Assembly (NCBI RefSeq): GCF_036067295.1
Contig: NZ_CP107954.1
Span: 5,704,001 to 5,768,000 of the forward strand
DNA: 64,000 nt
Direction: 5' to 3'
Source: Kribbella sp. NBC_00382
GTDB lineage: Bacteria; Actinomycetota; Actinomycetes; Propionibacteriales; Kribbellaceae
Numbering within the stretch: position 1 is the stretch's first letter; each line of letters opens with the position of its first letter. A model generated the notes under the pieces. The model saw only the letters and a list, made by a program, of their open reading frames with translations, did no database searches and was not told where the DNA came from. Of the stretch, positions 14,960 to 23,539 are shown piece after piece. A program made the translations under genes and the position numbers.

Positions 14960-15921
14960 GCATCGGCATCGACGTCGGCGGCACCAAGATCGCCGCGGGC
15001 GTCGTCGACGCGGACGGCACGATCATCGCGCGCACGCACCGCGACACCCCGGCCGACTCGGTGGACGCGACGGCGGCGGCGATCATCGACGCGGCCGCCG
15101 AGCTGATCAAGGACCACCAGGTCGAGGCGGTCGGGATCGGCGCTGCCGGGTTCGTCTCGTCGGACCGCTCGACCGTGCTGTTCGCACCGAACCTGGCCTG
15201 GCGGGACGAACCGCTCGGGGCACGGATCGGCGAAGCGCTCAAGGTACCCGTGGTGGTCGAGAACGACGCCAACGCGGCTGCGTGGGGCGAGTTCGCCTTC
15301 GGCGCCGCGAAGGATGTCGAGCACATGGTCTGCCTGACGGTCGGTACCGGGATCGGTGGCGGCGTGGTGATCGGCGGCGAGTTGCTGCGCGGTGCTCACG
15401 GGGTCGCGGCCGAGCTCGGGCACATGCGCGTCGTACCGGGCGGGCATCGGTGTGGTTGTGGAGCTCGTGGGTGCTGGGAGCAGTACGCGTCTGGGCGGGC
15501 GTTGGTCCGTGAAGGGCGCGCGCAGGCTGAGTCTGGATCGTTGGCGGCGGCGCAGATGCTGAGCGTTTGCGGGATCACGGATCCGGCTGAGCTGACCGGG
15601 CCGATGATCACCGAGGCCGCGGCTCAGGGCGATCCGTGCGCGGTGGAGTTGCTGGACGACCTCGGGCGGTGGCTGGGCGAGGGGCTGGCGAGTATCGCGA
15701 CGCTGTTCGACCCGAGCACGATCGTGATCGGCGGCGGGGTGAGCGCGGCCAAAGAGCTGATCATCACCTCGGCCAGGACCGCCTTCGAGAAGAACCTGCC
15801 GGCCAAGGCGAACCGGCCGCATCCGGCCTTCGGCCTCGCCGAGCTGGGCAACGACGCCGGCCTGATCGGCGCCGCCGACCTGGCCCGCAAACCGGCTCCG
15901 GCACCGGAGAAACAGCGTTGA
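14950..15921 (+). CDS. ROK-family sugar kinase (glucokinase-type), copy 1
   Basis: A protein of 323 residues. The ATP-binding IDVGGTKIA motif is near residue 7, the catalytic Asp in VENDANAAAWGE near 100, and the ROK zinc motif CGCGARGCWEQYASG near 165. The length and motifs match actinobacterial glucokinases that phosphorylate glucose with ATP or polyphosphate. There is no N-terminal HTH, so it is an enzyme rather than a ROK repressor. The second ROK kinase follows after 85 bp. Confidence 0.93.
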   Translation: MGLSIGIDVGGTKIAAGVVDADGTIIARTHRDTPADSVDATAAAIIDAAAELIKDHQVEAVGIGAAGFVSSDRSTVLFAPNLAWRDEPLGARIGEALKVPVVVENDANAAAWGEFAFGAAKDVEHMVCLTVGTGIGGGVVIGGELLRGAHGVAAELGHMRVVPGGHRCGCGARGCWEQYASGRALVREGRAQAESGSLAAAQMLSVCGITDPAELTGPMITEAAAQGDPCAVELLDDLGRWLGEGLASIATLFDPSTIVIGGGVSAAKELIITSARTAFEKNLPAKANRPHPAFGLAELGNDAGLIGAADLARKPAPAPEKQR

Positions 15922-15961
15922 GGCGACTTTGCGTTTTGGGGGCCGGCGTCTCGGCACTAGG

Positions 15962-15967
15962 TAGGCT
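15962..15967 (+). promoter_or_regulatory. TAGGCT -10 element before the second ROK kinase
   Basis: TAGGCT at 15962-15967 would give a leader of about 33 nt containing AGGAGG ahead of ATG 16007. This suggests the second kinase has its own promoter as well as read-through from copy 1. No matching -35 box is seen. Confidence 0.4.
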
Positions 15968-16006
15968 TGCCGTGGAATCCGGGGGATTCATCAGGAGGGT
16001 CGAGCG

Positions 16007-17185
16007 ATGGCTCTGACGCAGGCGCTGACGATCGGGATCGACATCGGTGGCACCAAGGTGGCCGCCGGGGTGGTTGATCCAGAGGGCAACATCCTGGACC
16101 GGTTGCGCCGGGACACACCCACCAAGGACCCGCGCGAGACCGAGGACGCGATCGCCGAGATCGTGCACGACCTCGAGTCGCGGCACGACGTGATCGCGGT
16201 CGGGATCGGCGCGGCCGGCTTCGTCGACGGCACCCGCTCGTCCGTACTGTTCGCCCCGCACCTGGCTTGGCGGCACGAGCCGCTGCGCGACGCCGTCGAG
16301 CGCCGTCTTGGGCTGCCCGTGGTGGTCGAGAACGACGCGAACGCGGCTGCCTGGTCGGAGTGGCGGTTCGGCGGGGGGCAGGGTGAGAGCCACCTGGTCT
16401 GCGTCACGCTCGGTACCGGTATCGGCGGCGCGATCCTGAACGACGGTGCTCTGCAGCGCGGCAAGTTCGGTATCGCCGGCGAGTTCGGGCACATGCAGGT
16501 GGTACCGGGCGGGCACCGCTGCGAGTGCGGTAACCGTGGCTGCTGGGAGCAGTACGCGTCGGGTAACTCACTGACCCGCGAGGCCCGTGAGCTGGCGCTT
16601 TCCGGTTCGCCGGTGGCGCACAACCTGTTGCGCGCGGCTGATGGCGATCCGCGCAAGATCAACGGGCCGATGGTCACCAAGCTGGCCAAGGACGGCGATC
16701 CGGTGGCGATCGAGTTGCTGGAGGATGTCGGCCGCTGGCTCGGCATCGGGCTGGCCAACCTCGCCGCTGCGCTCGACCCCGGCACGTTCGTGATCGGCGG
16801 TGGCGTGTCGGACGCGGGGGAGTTGCTGCTCGCTCCCGCGCGTGAGGCGTTCAAGCGGACGCTGACCGGGCGTGGGTTCCGGCCCGAGGCGCGGATCGTA
16901 CGGGCAGTACTGGGTCCTGAGGCCGGTATGGTCGGAGCGGCCGACCTGGCTCGTGAAGAGGCGACCTGGCTGCGTCGGGTGCGGGTCAAGACGACTGCGG
17001 TGACGGCGAAGACGGCTGCCGCCCGGAGTGGACGATCGACCCGGTTGGAGCGGGCTGCCCGCAAGTCCGTCGGACGGCGTACCGGCATGCGAACCGCCGA
17101 GCCCGTCCTGAAGGAACCGGCACTGAAGGAATCGACGCTGAAGGAACCAGCGCCTGCCGAGCTGAACGGCGACACCGAGGCATGA
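16007..17185 (+). CDS. ROK-family sugar kinase, copy 2, with basic C-terminal tail
   Basis: A protein of 392 residues. Residues 1-310 repeat the ROK layout of copy 1: GIDIGGTKVAAGV, VENDANAAAWSE and the zinc motif CECGNRGCWEQYASG. An added tail of about 75 residues is rich in Arg, Lys and Ala, then in Leu-Lys-Glu-Pro repeats (LKEPALKESTLKEP). The tail is absent from usual ROK enzymes and may bind nucleic acid, protein or the cell surface; that is speculation. AGGAGG precedes ATG 16007. Overlaps the next gene by 4 bp. Confidence 0.92.
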   Translation: MALTQALTIGIDIGGTKVAAGVVDPEGNILDRLRRDTPTKDPRETEDAIAEIVHDLESRHDVIAVGIGAAGFVDGTRSSVLFAPHLAWRHEPLRDAVERRLGLPVVVENDANAAAWSEWRFGGGQGESHLVCVTLGTGIGGAILNDGALQRGKFGIAGEFGHMQVVPGGHRCECGNRGCWEQYASGNSLTREARELALSGSPVAHNLLRAADGDPRKINGPMVTKLAKDGDPVAIELLEDVGRWLGIGLANLAAALDPGTFVIGGGVSDAGELLLAPAREAFKRTLTGRGFRPEARIVRAVLGPEAGMVGAADLAREEATWLRRVRVKTTAVTAKTAAARSGRSTRLERAARKSVGRRTGMRTAEPVLKEPALKESTLKEPAPAELNGDTEA

Positions 17186-18015
17186 CGGAAGGCCCGGAGC
17201 CGGTTGCCGCAGGCAATGGCATGTCGGGTGGCCCCGAGCCGGTTGCCTCAAGCAATGGCATGTCTGGCGGGCCGGAGCCGGTTGCCGCAGGCAATGAAGG
17301 GCGTCCGGCCGGCCCGTCGATGCGGGTGCTCTCGTACAACGTGCACCGCTGGGGCGATGACCGGGAGGCGCTGGCTCGCGTCGTCAAAGCCTGCGCGCCG
17401 GACGTCATGCTGGTCCAGGAGGCACCGACCTGGTGGGGCACCCGGCGCAAGCGCGAGGCGATGGCCGCGACGTTCGGCCTGCGGTACATCGCTGCCTCGG
17501 CGCGCAACGCGATCTTGGTTGCCGATGGCATCGACCTCGCGGATCCCTTGCACTGGAGGGTTTGGCGGCCGTTCGTCCGCCGCCGCTTCCGCTTCATCGC
17601 GACCCAGCTCCCCGGCGGATCCGTCGGCGGCCGGACCTCCCTCGGCGGCGTACCGCTGGCCTTGATCGTCTGCCACCTCGGCCTGCACATCCGCGGCCGC
17701 CAGCACGAGCTCGAGCAGGTACTCCAGGGTTGCAAGTCCTTCAACTTGCCCTACCTACTGGTCGGCGACCTCAACGAGGAGCCCGGCGGCCCGGTCTGGG
17801 ATCGCTTGGCCGCCGAGGGCCTGACCGACCTGGGCGTCGACGCGGGCAACACCTTCCACTCCGACAACCCGGTCAAGCGCATCGACGGAGCCCACCTCTC
17901 ACCAGGCCTGGCCGGCCGAGTGATCCCCCTCGAAACCATCGAAGGCATCACCCGCCCCGACCTGGCAACCGGCTCCGACCACCTCCCGATGCTGGTCGAA
18001 CTCACTCTGCCCTGA
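17182..18015 (+). CDS. Endonuclease/exonuclease/phosphatase-family protein with N-terminal 13-residue repeats
   Basis: A protein of 277 residues. Three near-exact copies of GPEPVAAGNGMSG occupy residues 4-40, followed by an EEP domain: LSYNVHRWG, LVQEAP, LPYLLVGDLNEEPGG, and the terminal GSDHLPMLVELTL motif with the catalytic Asp-His. The EEP fold hydrolyses phosphodiester or phosphomonoester bonds in nucleic acids, lipids or sugars. It is translationally coupled to the ROK kinase. The 3' end overlaps the convergent dioxygenase gene by 14 bp. Confidence 0.9.
   Translation: MTEGPEPVAAGNGMSGGPEPVASSNGMSGGPEPVAAGNEGRPAGPSMRVLSYNVHRWGDDREALARVVKACAPDVMLVQEAPTWWGTRRKREAMAATFGLRYIAASARNAILVADGIDLADPLHWRVWRPFVRRRFRFIATQLPGGSVGGRTSLGGVPLALIVCHLGLHIRGRQHELEQVLQGCKSFNLPYLLVGDLNEEPGGPVWDRLAAEGLTDLGVDAGNTFHSDNPVKRIDGAHLSPGLAGRVIPLETIEGITRPDLATGSDHLPMLVELTLP
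17190..17299 (+). repeat. 39-bp tandem repeat, about 2.8 units, inside the EEP gene
   Basis: Three head-to-tail units (starting near 17190, 17229 and 17268) each encode GPEPVA followed by AGN- or SSN-type residues. The period is 39 nt, so copy-number change keeps the reading frame. This is likely a length-variable N-terminal segment. Confidence 0.75.
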
Positions 18016-18745
18016 ACTCGCTGAGCGGATCGACCACCACGTCGCGCCAGCGATGGCGGTGCCCATGGGCTTGCAGGCGGTAGTAGATCGTCTCGCGCCG
18101 ATCCGGCCCGGTGTTGCCACCGATGTTGTGGCCCAGCAGGTAATGGGCGAACAGCACGCTCCCCGCAGTACCGAAGGTCTGGATCTGCTCGCCGAGCTCG
18201 ATCTTCGGGTACGGCGCACCGCTGGTGTCCTTCGCCAGGTCGGTCAGGGCATCAGCTCCGTGCTCGGCCAGATACTCACCGAACCGCAGATGCGTGCCCG
18301 GCCATACGTGCAGATTGCCGTGGTACTCCTCCAGCTGATCGGTCAGCCAGACCCCGGCAAGCATCGAGAACGTGCCCGGCTGACCATCGTCCATGGGCGG
18401 ACTCACCCCGTCGACATGCGGCGATCCGGGCCGATGCGACCACGGCGGGATCGTGGTCGCGATCTGTGCGAAGTCCGGCTCGTCGACGCCCAGCTCCGGC
18501 CTGACCAGCTCGGCCGCGAGCGGCGCGACCGTCTCCCGGTAGAGGTCGAGCAACGGATGCTCGCCGTCCTCGAACCGCGGCCAGGCGAAATGGAAGCCGA
18601 CGTGCCCCGGCTCCGGCGGCTGCTTCGCCAGCTCGGCGGCGACCAGGTCCCGGCCGGTCGCGAGCTGCTCGTCGGTGAGTACGTCCGGAACCACCACAAA
18701 GCCCTGCTCGCGGAACGTCGTGCGTTGCGTCGCGGTGATCGTCAT
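18002..18745 (-). CDS. Phytanoyl-CoA dioxygenase (PhyH) family protein
   Basis: A protein of 247 residues from ATG 18745. Non-heme Fe(II)/2-oxoglutarate oxygenase features are visible: an N-terminal FREQGFVVVPDVLTDEQL helix, the HVDG metal pair (His and Asp) in GSPHVDGVSPP, the second metal His in HLLGHN or HVWPGTH, and an Arg in RRETIYYRL for 2-oxoglutarate. Substrate unknown. It is divergent from an SDR gene, the two starts being 85 bp apart. Confidence 0.88.
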   Translation of the reverse strand: MTITATQRTTFREQGFVVVPDVLTDEQLATGRDLVAAELAKQPPEPGHVGFHFAWPRFEDGEHPLLDLYRETVAPLAAELVRPELGVDEPDFAQIATTIPPWSHRPGSPHVDGVSPPMDDGQPGTFSMLAGVWLTDQLEEYHGNLHVWPGTHLRFGEYLAEHGADALTDLAKDTSGAPYPKIELGEQIQTFGTAGSVLFAHYLLGHNIGGNTGPDRRETIYYRLQAHGHRHRWRDVVVDPLSEFRAE

Positions 18746-18830
18746 GACCTGCAGTGCAGCAGTCGTCGGCTGTCCACAGCAACCGAATAAAGCCTTGGTG
18801 AAACGGAGCAGCCGCCGCGAGGATGACGTC

Positions 18831-19595
18831 ATGAGCGAGCTGAAGCGGCCGGTGGCGTTGGTGACGGGTGTGGGGCGACGGGCCGGGATCGGGGCGGGGC
18901 TGGCGGAGCGGCTCGCGGCGACCGGGTGGGACATCGCGTTCACGTTCCTCGGCCGGTACGACGACGACAAGCCGTGGGGGCCGGATGTGGAGGCCCGGGC
19001 GGAGATCACCGCCCTGCTGGAGAAGGAAGGCGCGCGGGTGTTCTCGGTGGAGGCCGACTTCGAGGATGTCGCCGCGCCGGCCGAGGTGTTCCGAGCGACC
19101 AACGAGACACTGGGATCCGTACAGGCGCTGGTGATGTCGCACTGCGAGTCGGTGGACAGCACGATCCGCGACACCACAATCGAGAGCTTCGACCGCCACT
19201 TCGCCGTCAACACTCGCGCCTCGTGGCTGCTGATCAAGGCATTCGCCGACCAGTACTCCGCGCCCTTCGGCGACGGCCGCATCGTCGCCCTGACCAGCGA
19301 TCACACCGCAGGCAACCTCCCGTACGGCGCGAGCAAAGGCGCCCTGGACCGCATCGTCCTAGCAGCCGCCGCCGAACTAGCGGATCTAGGCACCACCGCC
19401 AACGCCATCAACCCAGGCCCCATCAACACCGGCTGGATGACACCGGAACTGGTCGACCGCTTCGCCACCGAAAACCCACTCAAACGCCCCGGCCACCCCC
19501 GCGACACCGCCAACCTGGTCGCCTTCCTCTGCTCCCCAGAAGGCGGCTGGATCAACGCCCAACTCCTCCACAGCAACGGCGGCTGGGGAGAGTAA
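18831..19595 (+). CDS. Short-chain dehydrogenase/reductase (SDR)
   Basis: A protein of 254 residues from ATG 18831 with GAGG upstream. The NAD(P)-binding glycine motif is the longer variant TGVGRRAGIGAG, as in FabI-like or aminoglycoside-type SDRs. The active site shows LTSDH then YGASKGALDR (Tyr-x-x-x-Lys). The C-terminus INPGPINTGWM and GGWINAQLLHSNGGWG is canonical. It probably reduces or oxidises a small carbonyl compound; cofactor preference cannot be read with confidence. Confidence 0.92.
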   Translation: MSELKRPVALVTGVGRRAGIGAGLAERLAATGWDIAFTFLGRYDDDKPWGPDVEARAEITALLEKEGARVFSVEADFEDVAAPAEVFRATNETLGSVQALVMSHCESVDSTIRDTTIESFDRHFAVNTRASWLLIKAFADQYSAPFGDGRIVALTSDHTAGNLPYGASKGALDRIVLAAAAELADLGTTANAINPGPINTGWMTPELVDRFATENPLKRPGHPRDTANLVAFLCSPEGGWINAQLLHSNGGWGE

Positions 19596-19684
19596 CCCCC
19601 ACCCTTCGACACCGGCTGCCGCCACACCCATGCCCCACTTCCCCCGACCCATCGCCGTTCGTCACCACGTCCACCTCTTGCGGG

Positions 19685-19770
19685 CTTGAACACCAGCTGG
19701 CGACCTTGAACACGTAATAACTTGTTCAAGGTCACCAGTTGGTGTTCAAGGTCGCCAGTTCGTGTTGAAG
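19685..19770. repeat. 30-bp inverted repeat plus third copy between convergent genes
   Basis: The arm at 19685-19714 is complementary to 19721-19750 at about 27 of 30 positions, with the loop TAATAA. A third, direct copy of the right arm (GTTCAAGGTCGCCAGTT) follows at 19744-19770. It lies between the SDR and enoyl-CoA hydratase 3' ends and could act as a two-way terminator. The third arm would allow alternative folds. Confidence 0.7.
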
Positions 19771-19830
19771 GTTGCCGGGTGGTGGCAGAGTCCACAAGAT
19801 GTGGCTCGGCACCTCGCTGTGGGTGGCGGG

Positions 19831-20580
19831 TTACTTCTTCTTGCGGTTCAGGAAAGCCAGCATGGCTTCCTGGGCTGCGGGGGAGCCGAAGAGGCTCGCG
19901 GACAACTCGGCCAACTCGGTGCCTCGGGCATCGATATCGGCGAGGAGTTCGCGGTTGAGCAACTTCTTCGACTCGCGCAGACCTTGCGGTGCGCCTTTGA
20001 GTAGCGACTTGAGGGTTTCGGAGAGGGCGTAGTCGACTTCAGCGTCGGGGACCGACTGGGTGACCAGACCTAGGTTGGCAGCTTCGACGCCATCGAAGCT
20101 GTCGCCGGTGAGGAAGGTGAGGGAGGCGGCGCGATCGGTCAGGCGGGGAATAACCGTCAGGGAGATCGTCGCGGCGGCCAGGCCGAGGCGTACCTCGGTG
20201 AGGGCGAAGGTCGCGCTGTGGCCGGCGATACTGATGTCCGACGCGGCAACAATGCCGATGCCACCGGCTCGTACCGGTCCGGCGACCCGGGTGACGATCG
20301 GCTTGGAGTTCGCGACGATCGCGCGCTGAACGTCGACCATCCGCTGCGCCCCGACCTTCATGCCGACCGACGTCGCCTCGGACAGATCAGCGCCCGAGCA
20401 GAAGACATCCAGCGCCGACCGGACCACGATCACGCGGACTGCATCATCCGAGTCGGCCGTCTCCAGGTGGGCCAGCAGTTCGCTGGTGAGCTGCTGAGAG
20501 AGCGCGTTCTTGTTGTGCGGCGAGTCCAGCGTGATCGTCGCGACGCCGTCAACAACCGCCAGGTGCACCAGTTCCGTCAT
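19831..20580 (-). CDS. Enoyl-CoA hydratase/isomerase (crotonase) family protein
   Basis: A protein of 249 residues. Crotonase motifs are VATITLDSPHNKNALSQQL, the oxyanion-hole segment DVFCSGADLSEA, and AGPVRAGGIGIVAASDISIAG, with the second Gly-rich turn. The usual catalytic Glu of AEVRLGL appears as LTEVRLGLAAA. The C-terminal helix ends in a Lys/Arg-rich FLNRKKK. The role is probably fatty-acid or branched-chain acyl-CoA degradation. I chose ATG 20580, which has an AGGATGGG site, over the ATG three codons upstream. Confidence 0.9.
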   Translation of the reverse strand: MTELVHLAVVDGVATITLDSPHNKNALSQQLTSELLAHLETADSDDAVRVIVVRSALDVFCSGADLSEATSVGMKVGAQRMVDVQRAIVANSKPIVTRVAGPVRAGGIGIVAASDISIAGHSATFALTEVRLGLAAATISLTVIPRLTDRAASLTFLTGDSFDGVEAANLGLVTQSVPDAEVDYALSETLKSLLKGAPQGLRESKKLLNRELLADIDARGTELAELSASLFGSPAAQEAMLAFLNRKKK

Positions 20581-20598
20581 GGAACCCATCCTGCCTGC

Positions 20599-20985
20599 TC
20601 AACCCAGATACAGGCAGAACGGATGCCCATCTGGGTCGAGCATCACACGCACGTTGTCCTGCGGCTGGAACTCCGGCAACTCCGCCCCGCACCCGACAGC
20701 GTGCGCAACCGCCTCATCGAGCGAGTCCACCTCCAGATCCAAATGGAGCTGCATCTGAGGCTTCCCCGCCTCAGCCGGCCAGACCGGACGCTCGTACAGC
20801 TCCTCACGCTGAAAAGCCAGGTTGTACCCAGCCTTCTCCGAAGGCGCCAAGCTGACAAAGTCGGAGTCATCATCCGAGGGATAAAGCGTCCACCCGAGCA
20901 GCCGCTGGTAAAACCCAGCCAACGCCGCCGGATCAGGCGAGTTGAGCACCACACCAAACCAATGAGCCTTCGTCCTGAGAACCAT
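20599..20985 (-). CDS. VOC-family protein (glyoxalase-like)
   Basis: A protein of 128 residues from ATG 20985, starting VLRTKAHWFGVVLNSPDPAALAGFYQRLLGW. It ends VRVMLDPDGHPFCLYLG, the typical end of this fold. LHLDLEVDSLDEAVAHAVGCGA marks the second half-module. Substrate unknown; members are often resistance or detoxification proteins. It lies 10 bp downstream of the hydratase start region on the same strand but is transcribed first. Confidence 0.88.
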   Translation of the reverse strand: MVLRTKAHWFGVVLNSPDPAALAGFYQRLLGWTLYPSDDDSDFVSLAPSEKAGYNLAFQREELYERPVWPAEAGKPQMQLHLDLEVDSLDEAVAHAVGCGAELPEFQPQDNVRVMLDPDGHPFCLYLG

Positions 20986-21459
20986 CCCACCACGATGGCA
21001 CGCCCCACCGACACAATCCTCCCGACGAGTGCCCGACCGCCCCACCCGTACTCCCGTCGCGGGCTGAAGAATGGTGCCCACCCAAACTACTGCCGGTGAA
21101 GCGGCCAGCGCCGTGCGACTCGTGACGGTGCATATGCCAGAGGCCGTCGCGGGGCTGGTGTGATGGCCCAACCCTGCTCGCATGAGCGGCTAGAGCGTTG
21201 CGCCCGCCCGTACTCGCCCCAACTCGGCGTCGGGAGGAGCTCCCCGTGATGGGTTCGCATCGAGGCCGATCCCCGAGGCTGATCCGGTGCGTAGGGCCGC
21301 GAGAACGGCGGGCAATCACCCCGGCCGAGAAGGCGCGGCCGACCGGCGTGGCGGCGAGTCGTATGGCGCTGGACGGGTGCGCCGCATGTGGTTCGGCTGG
21401 GCACCATTCGCCAGCCCCGCAACGGGAGTACGGGTGGGGCCGACTACCTCAGCTCGGAC
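20986..21459. other. 474-bp gene-free stretch dominated by an inverted-repeat segment
   Basis: No reading frame here looks like a known protein; those present are low in complexity and unsupported by a ribosome site. The dominant feature is the inverted pair at 21039-21080 and 21398-21440 with weaker inverted similarity inside. Promoters for the downstream minus-strand VOC gene must lie at its left edge. Confidence 0.6.
21039..21440. repeat. Long inverted-repeat unit (42/43-bp arms, 317-bp centre)
   Basis: The arm starting GCCCCACCCGTACTCCCGT at 21039-21080 is repeated in inverse at 21398-21440, matching at about 38 of 43 positions. Further in, CCAGCGCC and CGACTCG blocks also recur in inverse (near 21106-21122 and 21353-21372). 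This could be a non-autonomous mobile element or two opposed copies of an intergenic repeat. No transposase or clear target duplication was seen. Confidence 0.65.
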
Positions 21460-22689
21460 CTACTTGGCGTCGGCGTACGTGGGGGAGAGTTCTCGGGCTA
21501 GGTGTTCGATGAAGAGGCCTACGTCGGTGACGATTCCGCGGGCTTGGGCGGAGCCGCGGTCGGCTAGTTTGGTGACGGTGGCCGGGTTGATGTCTACGCA
21601 GGTGAGCGGGACCGACGCAGGCAGGATGTTGCCGGTGGCAACTGAGTGGAGCATGGTGGCGGCCATCAGGCAGTAGCCGACGCCCTCGAGTTCGGCGCGC
21701 ATCGCTCGCTGGCCGGCCAGTACGTCGGTGTAGACGTCCGGCAGCGGGCCGTCGTCGCGGACCGAGCCGACCAGGACGAACTTGTTGCCCTTCTTGACCA
21801 GCGCGTGCATCACGCCCGAGGTCAGTACGCCGGTCTCGACGGCCGCGGCGATCGAACCGGCCTTGCGGATCGTGTTGATCGCGCGGATGTGGTGCTCGTG
21901 CCCGTGCTCGACCCCGCGACCGCGAGCCAGGTCGACGCCGAGCGACGTACCGTACAGAGACGATTCGATGTCGTGGGTGGCGAGCGCGTTGCCGGCGAAC
22001 ATGACGTCGACGAAACCCGCCTCGACGATCGCGACCATCGCCGGCGCGGCGCCGGTGTGGACGATGCCCGGGCCGCCGACCCAGAGCACCTTCAGCCCGG
22101 CCGCCTTCGCCTCGCGCATGCCCTCGGCGACCTGCTTGACCAGGACGCCCTGCGGCTTCTCGCTGGACACGTCCGACTCCATGAAGCCGAACGACTCCTC
22201 GCTGCTCGCGACGATCGGGGGAGTGACCTTGACGCCCTGGGCGCTGGAGATGATCCGCATCCCGGCCTTGACCTCGGACATCGGGATGGTCCGGACGTCC
22301 TCGCCCTCGACGAGCAGGCCGCAGTCCATCTCGGGGTTGCGGACCGATACCCAGTGGCCGTTCAGCCGGACACTGGTCGGCAGGTTCGTGGTCGAGTAGA
22401 AGCCGTCCGGGAAGACGCCGTCCTGGAGTACTTCGGAGATCTCCGGCGTACCGGGGTTGACCAGGTTGGCGCCCTTGGTCTGGATCCGCATCAGGAGGCG
22501 CTGGAGCGCTTCCTCGTCCTCGGCGCCGACGGTCATCCGGACGGTGGACGGGTCGTCCTTGTCGTAGCCGAGGTCGAACTTGTCCAGCGTGTACTCACCG
22601 CCGTACCCGCGGATGTCGTCGAGGACCCGGGAGAGCAACCCGGTATCCATCAGGTGGCCGGTGATCTCGACCGTCTCGGTGACCTGCAC
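21460..22689 (-). CDS. TIGR00300-family protein (archaeal-type ornithine cyclodeaminase-like / LOR-SDH conserved region)
   Basis: A protein of 409 residues. The N-terminal ETVEITGHLMDTGLLSRVLDDI and the central LPTSVRLNGHWVSVRNPEMDCGL match the LOR/SDH conserved region. The C-terminal part has a nucleotide-binding-like VGGPGIVHTGAAPAMVAIVEAG and ATHDIESSLYGTSLG. The family includes an archaeal ornithine cyclodeaminase and the C-terminal part of cyanobacterial ArgZ/AgrE, so a role in arginine/ornithine/proline metabolism is the best guess. GTG start with GGGAGG upstream. Confidence 0.87.
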   Translation of the reverse strand: MQVTETVEITGHLMDTGLLSRVLDDIRGYGGEYTLDKFDLGYDKDDPSTVRMTVGAEDEEALQRLLMRIQTKGANLVNPGTPEISEVLQDGVFPDGFYSTTNLPTSVRLNGHWVSVRNPEMDCGLLVEGEDVRTIPMSEVKAGMRIISSAQGVKVTPPIVASSEESFGFMESDVSSEKPQGVLVKQVAEGMREAKAAGLKVLWVGGPGIVHTGAAPAMVAIVEAGFVDVMFAGNALATHDIESSLYGTSLGVDLARGRGVEHGHEHHIRAINTIRKAGSIAAAVETGVLTSGVMHALVKKGNKFVLVGSVRDDGPLPDVYTDVLAGQRAMRAELEGVGYCLMAATMLHSVATGNILPASVPLTCVDINPATVTKLADRGSAQARGIVTDVGLFIEHLARELSPTYADAK

Positions 22690-22744
22690 GGGTGCCTCCC
22701 TCGGCTGTTCTCGTCGGATTGTCCGACGATCTGCAGCCTAACGG

Positions 22745-23539
22745 TTAGACGACTGCGCCATCGTCCGGGGTGTCTTCCGGGGGCAGCCGGTCCTTCATCC
22801 GGATCACCAGGGTGAGGAATCCGCCGATGAAGCCGACCACCGCGAGGGTGGTGATCCGGCCGGTGCCGAAGTCGAGCAGCGCGGCGAGGATCAGCAGCAC
22901 CGGACCGCCGATCAGCCCGAGCCAGGCGGCGCGGCTGATCCAGTCGAGCTTCGGGCCTTTCGGCGGCTCAGGCGGTACGAAATGCTCGTGGTGATCCTCG
23001 GTACGCCGGGCCGGCGGCTCCTCCGGCGGATCTTCATCGGTGTCCCCGACGATCAGCCCAGCCGGTACGTCGATGAGCGGCTCGTACGACCCCTCATCCA
23101 CATCCTCACTCGCAGGCCACCGCGGTACCGGAGTCGCGTCATGCCCCTCCGCCGCCGGCAGATTGAACTGCTCCACCAAAGACGCCCACTCAGCATCCTC
23201 AGTACTCCGAGCAATCACCCCCCGAGCCCGAACCTCGGCCTCAGCATCAACAAATATCTCCTCGAACCCCACCGGAATCCGCGGCGGAGCAACCTCGTCG
23301 GCCTTCGCGGGCGCAGGCGCGGTTGTCTCGGAGACGGCTGTGCTCTCTGGTTCGGTACCAGCCTCGGCGTCTACCTCAGCCGATTCCTTCGGTACGTCGT
23401 CCGCCGCTGCCTCGACCGGCGCCTCGGAGTACGCCGCGATGCCTGCTTCGGCGAGGGCGGTGAGGACTGGTTCGGCTATTTGGGGGTCTATGCCGCCCAT
23501 GGAGGTGTAGGTCGATGCGGTCAGGCCGTTGTCATGCAT
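22745..23539 (-). CDS. Membrane-anchored hypothetical protein with acidic N-terminus
   Basis: A protein of 264 residues. Residues 12-40 (GGIDPQIAEPVLTALAEAGIAAYSE) resemble the ligand-free start of small DUF2007-like signal proteins. A long acidic Glu/Ala/Pro-rich region follows to about residue 195, then two C-terminal membrane helices (AAWLGLIGGPVLLILAALLDF and TLAVVGFIGGFLTLVIRM). The N-terminal part should face the cytoplasm. It overlaps the hydrolase gene upstream by 8 bp, forming an operon. Function unknown. Confidence 0.82.
   Translation of the reverse strand: MHDNGLTASTYTSMGGIDPQIAEPVLTALAEAGIAAYSEAPVEAAADDVPKESAEVDAEAGTEPESTAVSETTAPAPAKADEVAPPRIPVGFEEIFVDAEAEVRARGVIARSTEDAEWASLVEQFNLPAAEGHDATPVPRWPASEDVDEGSYEPLIDVPAGLIVGDTDEDPPEEPPARRTEDHHEHFVPPEPPKGPKLDWISRAAWLGLIGGPVLLILAALLDFGTGRITTLAVVGFIGGFLTLVIRMKDRLPPEDTPDDGAVV

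Noticed and set aside
21087..21422. 111-codon minus-strand frame in the inverted-repeat segment
   Set aside because: It has no ribosome site, its sequence is Arg/Pro-rich without pattern, and it is generated by the repeat itself.
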